Source of the DNA: Linyphia triangularis
Taxonomy: Eukaryota; Arthropoda; Arachnida; Araneae; Linyphiidae
DNA length: 64,000 nt
Reading direction: 5' to 3'
NCBI GenBank assembly: GCA_963978545.1
Contig: OZ021727.1
Span: forward strand, 56,494,487 to 56,558,486
In this document: positions 12,301-20,989 of the stretch, in pieces
Numbering within the stretch: position 1 is the stretch's first letter
Layout: every line of letters begins with the position of its first letter
Notes under the pieces: model-generated
The model's database searches: none
Told to the model about the DNA's origin: nothing
Seen by the model: only the letters and a program-made list of their open reading frames with translations
Position numbers and translations under genes: made by a program

Positions 12301-14377
12301 GGGTCAAAAATTACCAAAAACATGCTTACGTAATATTTGAACGACCCCTAAGTAGTTTTGGCCTTCAAATTGGACCTTTGAAAAACAGAATTTGGAAATT
12401 TCATTTATTTTTAATTAATTAATTAACAAATATTTTACGAAACTATTTCTAATTGGGCTACATTTCTGAAATTTTCAACACAAATAGTTTTAGACTTCTA
12501 TTTGGACTTTTGACAAAAAGAACGTTAACATTTGAATTTGTTTTTTAATTAATATTTTCACAAAAAGTGACTTCTAATAGGCCTAGAGCTCTGAAAGTTT
12601 CAACATTAGTAGTTTTGACCTTCTAATTTTGCTTTTTACTAAAATCACATGTCATGTTAAAATATTTTTAAAGTGGTGTTGTATTATAGTTATTAACTGA
12701 GAATTTTTTTATTGTTTTTCGACAAGGGAGGGGCTTCTAATTTTAAGGCTTTACGTAGCAATTAGTTTTTAGTGTGTAAAGCGACCTTATGCTTATGCAG
12801 CAATGTACCTTTTATTGAGCAAAGCGAGCTAGATTTTGCGTTGCGATGAACTTTCCTGCGAGTGAAGCGCCAAAAATTGGGGCCTGTGCACCAATGACGG
12901 ATATCCGCAACGCGGGGCCTCTCAGCTGGCTAAAATATTGCACATGTTAAAATTTTGTAGCAAAACATGGGTATTCTGCTAGTATCTCAATAAGTTCTTT
13001 CTGTAAGTAGCGAAATTCTACCTATTTACTATATCAATAATGTGTTTTCTTTTTCAAAATAAAACATTCTGATGGAAAAAGATGGGGTTTTGATTCTGAT
13101 CTCTTAACATATCTCCTATTGCACAAACTAAGCTTTCCTTCTCAAATGATAGTTCGTGTTTCAAAAAGGGGATTGTTTATTTCAGACATTTGTAAAAAAA
13201 AAATTGTGTTCTATAAATTTCACATTTGGTTCATCTTATGACTTGAAGTACAAATGAAAATACCTTTCTGGATGCTATCAGAAATGCTGATTTTCTTATT
13301 CGTTAGCCTTCTACAAGATCCAATCTACATTTTTGTAGTTAAAATTCTTTGTAACTTCTCAAACAGTATTTGTTTGTTATTTTCGGTACAAATTGCACAG
13401 TGACTGGAAACGGGACCCAACCTCTATTAAATTCAGTGACCTTATAGTTTTAATATAAAAATTATATTGCAGTTAGTAGGACTGCCTAAACTGTAGTCTG
13501 TTTATGATACTTTTATTAAAATATATATGCAGGTGGCTGTATTGCATAGGAATTAAGATTGATCATATAGCATTGGTAAAGTAAATTAATTTTCATCATT
13601 CTTTTTTAGGTATTCTCATACTTCTCATTTTTGGAATAACAGCATCTTCTTGGTTGGTGGCATTACAAGCATATCTGGACATTCTCTTGGTATTGGAATG
13701 ATAAATCTGGACACTCTTACTGTCAAGGAATTTTCTTCTCCAGTAATATCTTTTAAGTTTATATTTTAGATGTTTAATCGGTATTATTTTAATGTGTAAC
13801 ATCTATATCATTTTTAATTTTAATCTCTCTTTCATTTCTAAGTTTATTTGATTTTCATAACTTTGTAGGAATGGGAATTTTATTACGTATAATCATAAAC
13901 CACCTTTCAAAAATTAACCTTTTTTATTAAATACAGTTCCAATTTTACTTTGCATTGTAGCTACATATTCAAATAAGTATCTTATATAATGGCTTTTATC
14001 TTATATAATAGCTTTGTTCAAAATGTTTTTTCTTTGCTTCATGACAAAATTGTCAATAGTAAAAGTAATTTTAAGAGCCATTTTTTTAAACTAATTATTC
14101 TTTACTTGAGTTGTAAAAGAACTGTGATTTTAAAAGTGTTTTTATAAGAAACTGTATATGTATGAAATATTTAATGCAATTTAGTACTTTTTTCTTTTTT
14201 TTTTAGGTTCAGGACCCAGAGTTTCCCATTTTGCTGAGTAATCATTGTAGTTATGTCTATGAAGATAAGATAGTTATTTCTGGTGGAGGAGGAAACTGTT
14301 TTTCTTTTGGAACACATTTCAATAAAAAAGATGTACATATTGATCTTAAAAATATTGTAAAAAAATCAGTGAACTGA
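306..14377 (+). CDS. LCMT2: LCMT2/TYW4 tRNA wybutosine-synthesizing protein 4, 3' nine exons (5' partial)
   Basis: Family knowledge: LCMT2/TYW4 is an S-adenosylmethionine-dependent methyltransferase fused to a C-terminal kelch propeller. It carboxymethylates and methoxycarbonylates yW-72 in the last steps of wybutosine formation at position 37 of tRNA-Phe. Seen here: join(306..396, 590..834, 2925..2990, 4906..5069, 6736..6975, 7910..8007, 8775..8956, 13610..13742, 14207..14377). All introns are GT-AG and all phases agree, giving about 462 residues to a TGA stop. The first two exons carry the end of the methyltransferase region, with the family pattern GWTS, an acidic stretch, then FDEYEMWHEKC. 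Later exons supply kelch blades marked by AGGFG, LGGRS, FGGCS, VTCGL, VGGIT and SGGGGNCFSFGT. The last is a family hallmark close to the C-terminus. The vertebrate protein is near 690 residues, so roughly the first third lies upstream. Family identity is very secure. Remaining doubt is limited to exact splice choice at the third exon. Confidence 0.95.
590..834 (+). CDS. LCMT2: LCMT2 exon b (end of methyltransferase domain)
   Basis: Begins GGC TGG ACA TCT right after an ag acceptor and ends AAT AA|gtaacc (phase 2). It encodes GWTSCSSISMFNFFSNFEED, then the hallmark FDEYEMWHEKCHHY. An in-frame stop follows two bases past the donor, so a reading without splicing would end at 838 as a false terminus. 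Splicing to 2925 keeps the frame open. Confidence 0.93.
1036..2524. mobile_element. Long-inverted-repeat (foldback) element in LCMT2 intron
   Basis: The left arm (about 1036-1396) is the reverse complement of the right arm (about 2161-2524) with scattered differences. Shared landmarks are AACCCATTT at the outer ends, TTTAGGGCATGTAGA against its partner, GGCAACTCTCAGAATT, and ATGAAAATTAGTAATTTGTG at the inner ends. A spacer of about 760 bases has no open frame. Arms of about 360 bases suggest a non-autonomous DNA transposon of the foldback or long-TIR type. No target duplication could be fixed because the outer ends fade. Confidence 0.75.
2925..2990 (+). CDS. LCMT2: LCMT2 exon c (linker)
   Basis: A 66-base exon encoding NYENSLNLQMDWELLETAIQ, then LQR across the next junction. 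It is the linker between methyltransferase and propeller and is poorly conserved. The acceptor ag at 2923-2924 was chosen because the earlier ag at 2910-2911 leads straight to a TAG stop. The donor is CAAAG|gtaatt. Both junctions are phase 2. Confidence 0.78.
3337..4672. mobile_element. CAGGG-ended DNA transposon with 6-bp target duplication
   Basis: Starts CAGGGCGGCCACAG and ends CTGTGTCAGCCCTG, an imperfect inverted repeat. Both ends are flanked directly by GAAAAT (3331-3336 and 4673-4678). A direct repeat of a GGCxACTAAAG-like segment lies near both ends. There is no transposase ORF, so the element is non-autonomous. A Helitron-like fragment is inserted inside. CAGGG ends recall hAT, but 6 bp is not the usual 8; groups with 6-bp duplications such as IS3EU are an alternative. 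Confidence 0.72.
3920..4541 (+). mobile_element. Helitron-like fragment with internal monomers
   Basis: Repeats of a block containing ACAAAGCGACTTCTAATAG, AGCTCTAAAATTTTCAACAT and AGTAGTTTT occur here and again at 10.4-12.9 kb and 48.9-49.5 kb. The right end reads CAGCTAG followed by T, matching the CTRR|T ending of Helitrons. The left end is truncated, and the copy lies inside the CAGGG-ended element. Confidence 0.62.
4906..5069 (+). CDS. LCMT2: LCMT2 exon d (first kelch blade)
   Basis: The acceptor is tttccaaag and the donor is TTTAG|gtattt, leaving phase 1. It encodes RFGHQVTLLSSRFLLLAGGF followed by GQLEKRHQRLSGLAYY. The R-x-GH pattern and the double glycine are typical of a kelch blade, and the order matches the first blade in LCMT2. 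Confidence 0.93.
5070..6735 (+). other. LCMT2 intron, local duplication
   Basis: AT-rich intron with no exon or transposon recognised. A segment of about 45 bases at 6000-6043 (TTCCTTTTAAATAAGTGTAT core) is repeated at 6127-6170 with few changes, a short local duplication. Confidence 0.5.
6736..6975 (+). CDS. LCMT2: LCMT2 exon e (second kelch blade)
   Basis: Enters after tttttag in phase 1 and ends GAAG|gttagt in phase 1. It encodes GQRMFHSMIFLSNDTLVILG, then GRSSPKKVFNKV, and ends with SWRHSASTVEIEG. The H-S/T-M pattern, LVILGGRxSP and the later WRHS are all conserved in LCMT2 proteins. Confidence 0.94.
7434..7500 (-). repeat. SINE 3' fragment, same family as 52526-52777
   Basis: On the minus strand it reads GTGTTAAACACTTAATAAGT, then GGCAGAAATTGACAGTCGG, which matches the 3' part of the tRNA-derived SINE at 52526-52777. 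It is truncated at the 5' side and lies in an LCMT2 intron. Confidence 0.75.
7910..8007 (+). CDS. LCMT2: LCMT2 exon f (third kelch blade)
   Basis: The acceptor is ttttttag and the donor is TCAAAA|gtaagc, phase 0. It encodes GNEAIVVFGGCSSVDNATNN, then CYLLNTKTWNWSK. The FGG double glycine followed by a W-x-W before the next blade is a standard kelch layout. Confidence 0.93.
8775..8956 (+). CDS. LCMT2: LCMT2 exon g (fourth kelch blade)
   Basis: The acceptor is tctttag and the donor is CCAAG|gtaatg, phase 2. It encodes IPQQSDTPSPRHSHSSVAID, then KSKVVVTCGLTKNECILNSV. P-x-P-R-H-S-H-S is a classic kelch signature. The usual double glycine is CG here. The 4.65-kb intron that follows is full of transposons. 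Confidence 0.93.
8994..9411. mobile_element. Short CAGGGTTCCCAC MITE, 6-bp target duplication
   Basis: Perfect 12-base terminal inverted repeats CAGGGTTCCCAC and GTGGGAACCCTG, except that the right copy reads GAGTGGGAACCCTG just inside. The duplication TTTATA lies at 8988-8993 and 9412-9417. The 418-base interior has degenerate repeats of a TTAAAAGTCCTTGAAAATGC type and no ORF. It resembles hAT-like MITEs common in arthropods, although the duplication is 6 rather than 8 bases, as in the element at 3337-4672. Confidence 0.82.
9536..9635 (+). mobile_element. Possible pogo/Tigger-type terminal fragment
   Basis: The string CTGTCAAACCCTGTTAACTC followed by GAAATCGACGGGGGCCGC, just after a TA repeat, resembles the CAGTCxAACCxxGTTAxCTCGA ends of pogo-like elements. 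No matching right end was found, so this is a fragment at most. Confidence 0.35.
11323..12348. mobile_element. PIF/Harbinger-like element nested in the Helitron
   Basis: Terminal inverted repeats of about 26 bases: left GGGGCAGTTCAAGTATTACG, right end pairing as GGGGTCGTTCAAATATTACG. The flanking duplication is TAA (11320-11322 and 12349-12351), typical of the PIF/Harbinger group. Subterminal GCTTACGTAAGCA palindromes and G-rich tracts (13 G at 12218-12230) are present. No DDE transposase is visible. Instead the element carries two overlapping-frame ORF pieces of an unknown protein. Confidence 0.85.
11425..12029 (+). pseudogene. Frameshifted cargo ORF in the Harbinger-like element
   Basis: Two consecutive open frames, 11425-11670 and 11673-12029, belong to one former protein. 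The first reads NWYSKHVQESQYFLQIVKCE, EKQCCSPTHSGLFRILKERF, IPPPIKM. After a frame change between about 11600 and 11640 the second frame is already open as IPGIKSPAKLDTARPPGGF, then PYDYFCPSIKSQLSTRKCGL. It continues with SLKSTIRHKKIVHG, a half zinc-finger pattern that keeps the two histidines, and an acidic tail ending in TSD. Composition is far less AT-biased than the surroundings, as expected for once-selected coding DNA. I do not recognise a named family. Cysteine-rich, zinc-finger-like proteins of this look are often transposon-borne. No start codon upstream of 11425 is supported, so it may also be truncated at the N-terminus. Confidence 0.6.
12990..13609 (+). other. LCMT2 intron remainder
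   Basis: AT-rich intron sequence up to the acceptor. I see no repeat or exon in it. Confidence 0.5.
13610..13742 (+). CDS. LCMT2: LCMT2 exon h (fifth kelch blade)
   Basis: The acceptor is cttttttag and the donor is TCTCCA|gtaata, phase 0. Reading across the previous junction gives R-YSHTSHFWNNSIFLVGGITS, then an Ile/Leu-rich strand ending EFSSP. Reading on without splicing meets a stop at 13769, so the donor is needed. Confidence 0.92.
14207..14377 (+). CDS. LCMT2: LCMT2 terminal exon i (sixth blade, C-terminus)
   Basis: Acceptor is a long pyrimidine tract ending ttttag. It encodes VQDPEFPILLSNHCSYVYED, KIVISGGGGNCFSFGTHFNK, then KDVHIDL and a short lysine-rich tail, ending GTG AAC TGA. The GGGGNCFSFGT string is the strongest single match to the LCMT2 family in the window. 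Confidence 0.96.
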   Translation, partial: VQDPEFPILLSNHCSYVYEDKIVISGGGGNCFSFGTHFNKKDVHIDLKNIVKKSVN

Positions 14378-14433
14378 TAATGTAAAGATCTTGTTATGCA
14401 GGATATCAATTATTGAAATTGGACTGCATATGC

Positions 14434-14439
14434 AATAAA
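14434..14439 (+). promoter_or_regulatory. Polyadenylation signal of LCMT2
   Basis: AATAAA lies 57 bases after the stop codon, followed by a T-rich stretch at 14448-14459 suitable as a downstream element. The predicted 3' UTR is therefore very short. Confidence 0.75.
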
Positions 14440-16190
14440 TTATATTACTTTTTTTTTTCTACTTTTGCAAAGGTTTACTTTATTTCATCGTCAAACTTTT
14501 TGTTTATATAATGCAACAAGTTGTAAAATAATGTGGATAGTCTTATCTCACAAATTTAAAAAGCTTGTCTCTGGATATATTATGCTTAGTTTTCTTGCAT
14601 GGAAGTGTTAACAAGGATTGATGTAAATGAGGATTGGAGGATTGATTGCAATCATTTTTATTCATCCCAAGATTCTCAATTTATTTTAAATCAGGATTTT
14701 TTTACTAAAGTGTTCTATTATTGATCTCTATTTGGAAAAGATGCACACAAAAAAATATGTAAAGGAACGGACAATTATTAGTTGTTACAAGCTGTAAGCT
14801 TAGCATCTTTATAATATGCCAAATATCTAGAGTATAAATAAATAATTGGAGTTGCTTAAACAAAAAATGGGAAATATCCATTTTAGAAAAACTCCTAATC
14901 AACAATATTTTTTTACAGGCACTTAACCAGGTAAAATAGGTATGTAGCCATGTATTTCAGACAAGTTTTACCAGGTTGTGTAGGTAACAAAATATTGTAG
15001 ATATTAAGAAATTTTTTTAAATAGACCTAGACCATTTTGAATGCAAACTTCCCACTTATTAAGTATAAGTATTTTAATTATTAAATTTGAGCTAGGCTAC
15101 CAATCCCAATTTAAAATATTTAATTAATACTTACTCAATTTAAAATATTGAAACATGCTCTGACATCAACGCATTAAAGTTTTCCATTTTAAAATTTAAA
15201 ATTAACCTATTGTTCCTTTTTATAGAATGAAATTTAATATCAAATGGTCACTATTGTCTAAGTGCTCACCAATCATTTCATTTTGTTAGATGCTTTGGCT
15301 TCTACTGATGGTAACCAAAATTCATTCATTCTCGCATTGAACATTAGTGCATTTAAAAGGCACATTATTTTTATGCAATTGCATTCAGTCAAGTTTGGAA
15401 ACTTGAAGTCTCCAATTAAAACAATCTCTCCAATTTTAGATAAGTCCCAATCAGTTACAAAGAAAGTACATTTCCGGGTGAATTTTGAATCTCTTCTTAT
15501 TTAGTTTCATATAATTCTACTAATCTTATAAAACCTGGTATATTATATCTTTGTAACATTTATAGTTTAGCCTCACTGAAATGCCATTTGACTTCAGTTG
15601 ACAATGAATGCAATTTAATTTTTGAATGGGGAATCTTCTATGAGACCTTTTATTCTACATGCACTTATTTATAGACTCCAACTACACGGCGGCAAAGGAA
15701 GCGATTGCCTCCCTAAAAAAAACTGCAAAAATGTTTTTCCAATATAAAAATATTCCCTAGAAAGGACATTTTGTAATGTTCTAAAAAAAAAATCTAATAA
15801 AAATAGAAAGTAAACAATATTTGTAAGGCTCTTTTTTGATTAATTCTTACCTAGGATTATTAAAATTTGCTCTCTTCATTTTAGTACAATGTCGTAAAAG
15901 TATATCTTTTAAAATAATGTATAATATTGAAGTAAATTATTTTATAAAAATGAAATAACTGGTTAGTGCATTTACTTTTTCCATGTAATGTTTCTGAACT
16001 AATTTGATAAAAAACTTTGCTACATAAATCTGACAGTTCGAGAAGAATTTTGTTGCGTAGTAAAGAGGTAAGTTCAATATATTCCGTAGGTATATATAAA
16101 GTTGGTGCTCATGCGCTTATCTATAACATTAATAGTTTCTCTGAGAATATTGATCTTAGACGAACAAACAGGCATGCTTCACGGCTTCAA
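14440..16190. other. Intergenic, downstream of LCMT2
   Basis: Apart from the LINE fragment at 15275-15485, no feature can be supported in this AT-rich stretch. Confidence 0.4.
15275..15485 (-). pseudogene. Decayed LINE endonuclease fragment
   Basis: On the minus strand a frame reads VLIGDFKFPNLTECNC, then LLNALMFNARMNEFWLPSVE. This resembles the GDFNxPxIxW motif and following helix of the apurinic-type endonuclease in non-LTR retrotransposons. There are no clear borders and the rest of the element is missing. The plus-strand ORF of 80 codons over the same bases is a shadow. Confidence 0.45.
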
Positions 16191-16192
16191 CA

Positions 16193-16194
<2 letters not shown>

Positions 16195-16272
<78 letters not shown>
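16195..16272. repeat. (TA)n microsatellite
   Basis: Uninterrupted AT dinucleotide array of 78 bases. The YIYIYI reading frames over it are artefacts. Confidence 0.98.
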
Positions 16273-16274
<2 letters not shown>

Positions 16275-16279
16275 TGACT

Positions 16280-18740
16280 ATTGGTGACTTTATTAAAGAA
16301 AAACTAGAAGAGATAATTGTGCAAGTGCAAACGTTAGAATTACTAAAACGTTTAATTAAAATTCAGTTGTAGAATTTGTTCAAATACTGCATGTAGAAGC
16401 AGAACGAATGACCTGTTAATTTGTGAAAAGTACTTACTTAACTTTCAAGATTTAATTTTGTGTGTGTGTTTTTAATTTGTCGTGTTTCTCACTTGCTTTT
16501 CACCTTGTTTCTAGTTTAAAAAATAGCTTACTTTGAAATAATCCAATGTATATATATTTTTTTACTGTTCATTTTTCAATAAAGACGTATATTTATATTA
16601 TTTGGTAAAATTGTGGTAAAAAAAAATCTTGTTTTAATTTCCCACAAATCCTGATTTCCTCGGAAGGTTCTATTTCGGTGAATAGCAAAATACGACAATA
16701 AAGAAATCAACAATTGTAACTAACACGCTCTGTTTTTTTCTACTTTCACTCTCTTCCGAGTCTTAAATTAAAAAAAAAAAAATTTAAAAAATTGGTTTTA
16801 TGAGGCAGGACCTCCTGTCTTATTTCTATTAAGTTTTAGAAATTAGAGACTATTATTCGTGCTGCCATCTGTTATTTATTTTTTGTTTCTAAATCTATCG
16901 GCATTTTTTGAATGATCAAAAAGTATCAAAAGTTGAATTTAGTGGCATATTAATAATAAAATCTATAAAAATGTATATGTATATATTTCTTGTTTATTTA
17001 TAAAAGCAACCTGATTAGCCATCTGTGGTCTTAAAAACCACTTCGTTAAAACTTGAATTTAAAATTAAAGAGGAGAGCAGGATTCAAGTCATACGAAAGG
17101 TTTTTTTCTTACATATACGCCCAAATATAAAGTACTTATGGATTTTTGTACCATAAAATAAAATACAGAGAAATAAATATTTTCAAAGCTATAAGTTTGC
17201 TTTATCTAAACAAAATCACTCTGATAACGATCGATCCAAAGATCAAATCAGTCCTTATTATCTGGATATAACTTTTCAAGAGACTAATAACGCATTTTTA
17301 TTCTTTTTATCATCACTAGTTTCTATTTTAAAGTGAATAAAACTTTTCCTCGTGTTTCCCCGTCAAATAAGACGATATTATTGGGACAAATCGACGTTTA
17401 AGAAAATTTTAATTAAAACTTCTTTAGTGATTGTATATTTTTAAATTAACATTGTTTTAAGCCTGGAAGTTTTATCTGCAACAAGAAAGGCAACTGAACA
17501 AGACATGGTTTCCTATAATTTTGAATTAATTTAGATGCAAACTATTCAAACAAAAGCAAAAGGATAATTAACTACTGATGGATATTATCGAAATTTTTTA
17601 AATATAACGATCTATCTGGAAATTGGTTTGCAAATTTATTGGTAACTGATTTGCATAAAGTGAAATATACACTTTAACCCTTGAAATTGAATTTAATGCA
17701 TATTGTTAGTAAAAAAATAGTCCAATATCACATAATTGGAAGAAATATCAAATTATTCTCTGAATGATACTTTTTTAATATCTTATTTTACATAAATACC
17801 AAATAAATATCGCATGTACGGACATAACAATATGCTTTTAAAATATCCAATCAAATGAATAATATTAATTTTATTTTTCTTATATAACTGAACTATCAAA
17901 AATATTTTAAGATATAAATAGAAAATAAGATTAAAAAACTTAGGTATAAATAGTCATACTGCGGATATTTTTATATAACAAAGTATAAAAAATAACTCAT
18001 AAATAAGAGAAGAAATTAATAAAATTAGTCTTATTGAGTTACAAATCCTTGCAATAAAAATGAATAACATCAAACGAACATTATTACCATATAAATCGAA
18101 ATATTTAAAATTACTCTCAACAACTGAAATTTTGTTGTTCATAAATTTGAATAAAAATCCCTAGTTTAGTTTAAATACAATACATCACTAAGTCTGAATT
18201 TTTTTGGCTGGAATCAATTATAGTGATAGATTATATATCACAACATTGGAGTAATTTATTTTGAATTAGTTATTATCTAATAATTTTTTATAAAATTGTT
18301 AAATACGCATATAACTATTGGAGGTTAATTCAAGAAATAATTTGATTTTTTTAATAATTATCAATATTTTTAAACGTTTTCAAATTATTTAGTGTCAAAA
18401 TTTACTTTAGCCCTTCAAAAAATATCAATTCCAAATATAAATACCAATCATAGCATAACCCTCTCGGTATCCCTGTACAGAAATTGTGACAAGAATTTGT
18501 CGTCATTCATTTTGAAAATCAAGTACTGAATTTTAATTTAAAATCTTTTATTTTTGTTATTATTTCTATTGAACACATGTGACTTGTGGATTCTAATTCT
18601 AAAAAACGTACGCGCTTGTCACTCACAATGATTGATCTTGAAAATAAACTTGCTGAATTCCTCTTTATTAATTAAGTTACTCTTTATTATAAGTTTCAGT
18701 TTATTGTGACATAGCATATATTTAAAGTTTTCAGTCAGTG
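16280..18740. other. AT-rich intergenic DNA
   Basis: No gene, SINE or transposon end recognised. Short A/T homopolymers only. Confidence 0.4.
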
Positions 18741-18742
18741 AA

Positions 18743-18918
<176 letters not shown>

Positions 18919-19735
18919 AGGTACTTACTTTTAGTGTTGCAAAATAGCTTTTTTGTTACATAAACTCATAAAAACCTGCAACTAAAATAATTCCTAGTTA
19001 GAAATATAAAACTATGGTTACTTCACCTGGTGGAAAAATCAAAAAAAAATATTTTGATTTAGAAGTTATGGCAAGTGTTCCTTTCATACCCCCCCCCCCT
19101 TTACTCTCCCCTATAAATAAACTAAGTTTGAATTTTGAACATAAGGAACGCTTTTGTTGTAGTTTTTATTCCAAATAAAACTGTTTGTTAAATTTTGTCT
19201 TGAAAACTATATTTATGAAATATTCCCACTATCAATTCAGAAACACATCTTTTTCATTTTAAAGGAATGTGTTAAAATTGAAATCTTCGTTGGGGTGCAC
19301 AAATATACATCACTATTAAATTTAATAAAGATATAAGATACAGATAAGAAATTAGATACAGATAATAGATAAGAAAAGCTTCTCACCTGTTTTCTATAAT
19401 TATCAGAGCTTTATTTACAAGCTAAGAGTTAAAAACATCACATTCTAGACCATAAATATTAAGATTTTCATTTTACTTTAAGTATAAAGTGTGCACAAAT
19501 GAAAAGAGGGCTACAATTATTTGTAAAGAAATTTTAATAACAATATTATCATTAGAGTTCTTATGGAAAAGTATAACTATAAATAATTGACATTGAAACA
19601 CTAATCTCAGCGGGTAGGAAGGAAATTGATGGTTTCTACGTAGAAATTCCTTTGTTATTGATGACGGATCTAGTTTTCCATGGTGTCCTGCACTTCCTTG
19701 TCACAGGTGAACCTCTGACCTTTTAGAATTTTTTT

Positions 19736-19895
19736 CAAAGGAATCACCGGAATATGGTGAACCGTGCACAATACTGTTCTCTCTACAAACCTCTTACACC
19801 TCTTATATATATATATATATATATATATAAGAGGTGTAAGAGGTTTGTAGAGAGAACAGTATTGTGCACGGTTCACCATATTCCGGTGATTCCTT

Positions 19896-19897
<2 letters not shown>
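19736..19897. repeat. Perfect 162-bp inverted repeat around a TA core
   Basis: Left arm from 19736 (CAAAGGAATCACCGGAATAT...) is an exact reverse complement of the right arm ending 19897 (...ATATTCCGGTGATTCCTTTG), about 81 bases each. They meet in a (TA) run at 19804-19829. No mismatch was found in the non-TA parts. The right side continues straight into another (TA) array. It would fold into a single long hairpin. Confidence 0.95.
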
Positions 19898-19950
<53 letters not shown>

Positions 19951-19954
19951 TATT
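19898..19954. repeat. (TA)n microsatellite next to the hairpin
   Basis: Alternating AT with a single C at 19945. Confidence 0.95.
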
Positions 19955-20820
19955 TAAACTCAAAAGGAAATAAAAAAAAACTGAAAGGTTTAATTGGAGA
20001 TATTTTAGTAAAAAATACAAAAATACTATATAGATTTTAGACATATTTACCGATTTTCTATTTATAATTCATTTTTATTAATTAATAAGTTCATTATAAT
20101 GTTATTTAGTAAATTTAAATAGTTAGACTTTATAAGAGATCGAAAAAATGTACAGATTTTAAATTGACTGCTTTATTCAAAATTTATTTTAAGAAAGAAT
20201 CCATGTAATAAAAAAAGAATAATTGTATACTATTAATGATAATTTGTAGCAAACACCAAATGAGTTTTTCATTGCAAATCAAGCAAAATGAAAATAATTT
20301 CAAGTAAAAAAGAACTTTATAAATTTTATTGTGATACTTACTTCCTTTCGTGAATAATTAGACGTTGAAAAAGAATGATTTGATACATAAAATAAAATAA
20401 TGCATCGAATGAATTTTCTTTCCTGTTTGCATCAAGGAAAAAGTACTTTTCATTTTGTACCTTCTTCCTTTAATTACTAAATTCAGACCTCTGATTAAGT
20501 AAGATATAAAAAAGCCCAATTAAATATGGCAGAAAAATAAATTCTGAATGTTTTCATTCAAAATATACATCAAAAACTATAATGCACTTAATAGTATATC
20601 TTTCTTACGTGAAAAATCCCCTTACCAAAATGAAACTTAACATTTTTCATTTCAATATCTTCTCACATCATTAGCAATCACATGCTTAATATTTTTCGCT
20701 AAATTTTTTTAAATTATGAACAATATATCCAAATGAAATGCAGCCCCAAAATGCCAAACTTTTAGAACATTTCATTCCAGAAGTATAGAAGTTTAACAGT
20801 TACCCCATTCCCACTCAAAG

Positions 20821-20821
<1 letters not shown>

Positions 20822-20857
<36 letters not shown>
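20822..20857. repeat. (TA)n microsatellite
   Basis: AT dinucleotide array of about 36 bases. Confidence 0.95.
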
Positions 20858-20860
<3 letters not shown>

Positions 20861-20989
20861 CCCATACAAAAATCAACTTATTTTCCACTGCAACGCCTGC
20901 TAATACCGGACTTAGAAATAAAAGCGAAAGGGGGGGAAATAGATTGAACACCAACCCTGCTAAGGAATTCCACACTCCTCAGCCATTGA

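Larger units (their letters stand above)
10385..12929 (+). mobile_element. Helitron-like element with tandem internal monomers
   Basis: Starts A|TCTATAATAATAAAA and then GCTGTGTGTCTGTCTG, the same start as at 48896. It contains about nine to ten degenerate units of roughly 110-150 bases, each with AGCTCTGAAATTTTCAACAT, AGTAGTTTT, a CAGAAT and a TTTTTTAATTAATT stretch. Near the right end a stem-loop CCGC-AAC-GCGG (12905-12915) precedes CTCAGCTGG, as expected for a Helitron terminus. A second tail-like sequence ends in CTAGTA at about 12990, similar to 49716. It is non-autonomous and has no Rep/helicase ORF. It is split by the Harbinger-like element at 11323-12348. Confidence 0.7.

Noticed and set aside
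16017..16287. ORFs with YIYIYIYI runs here and at 18738-18947, 19670-20044, 28784-29036 and 39438-39695
   Set aside because: They are translations of (TA)n microsatellites, open in several frames and on both strands.
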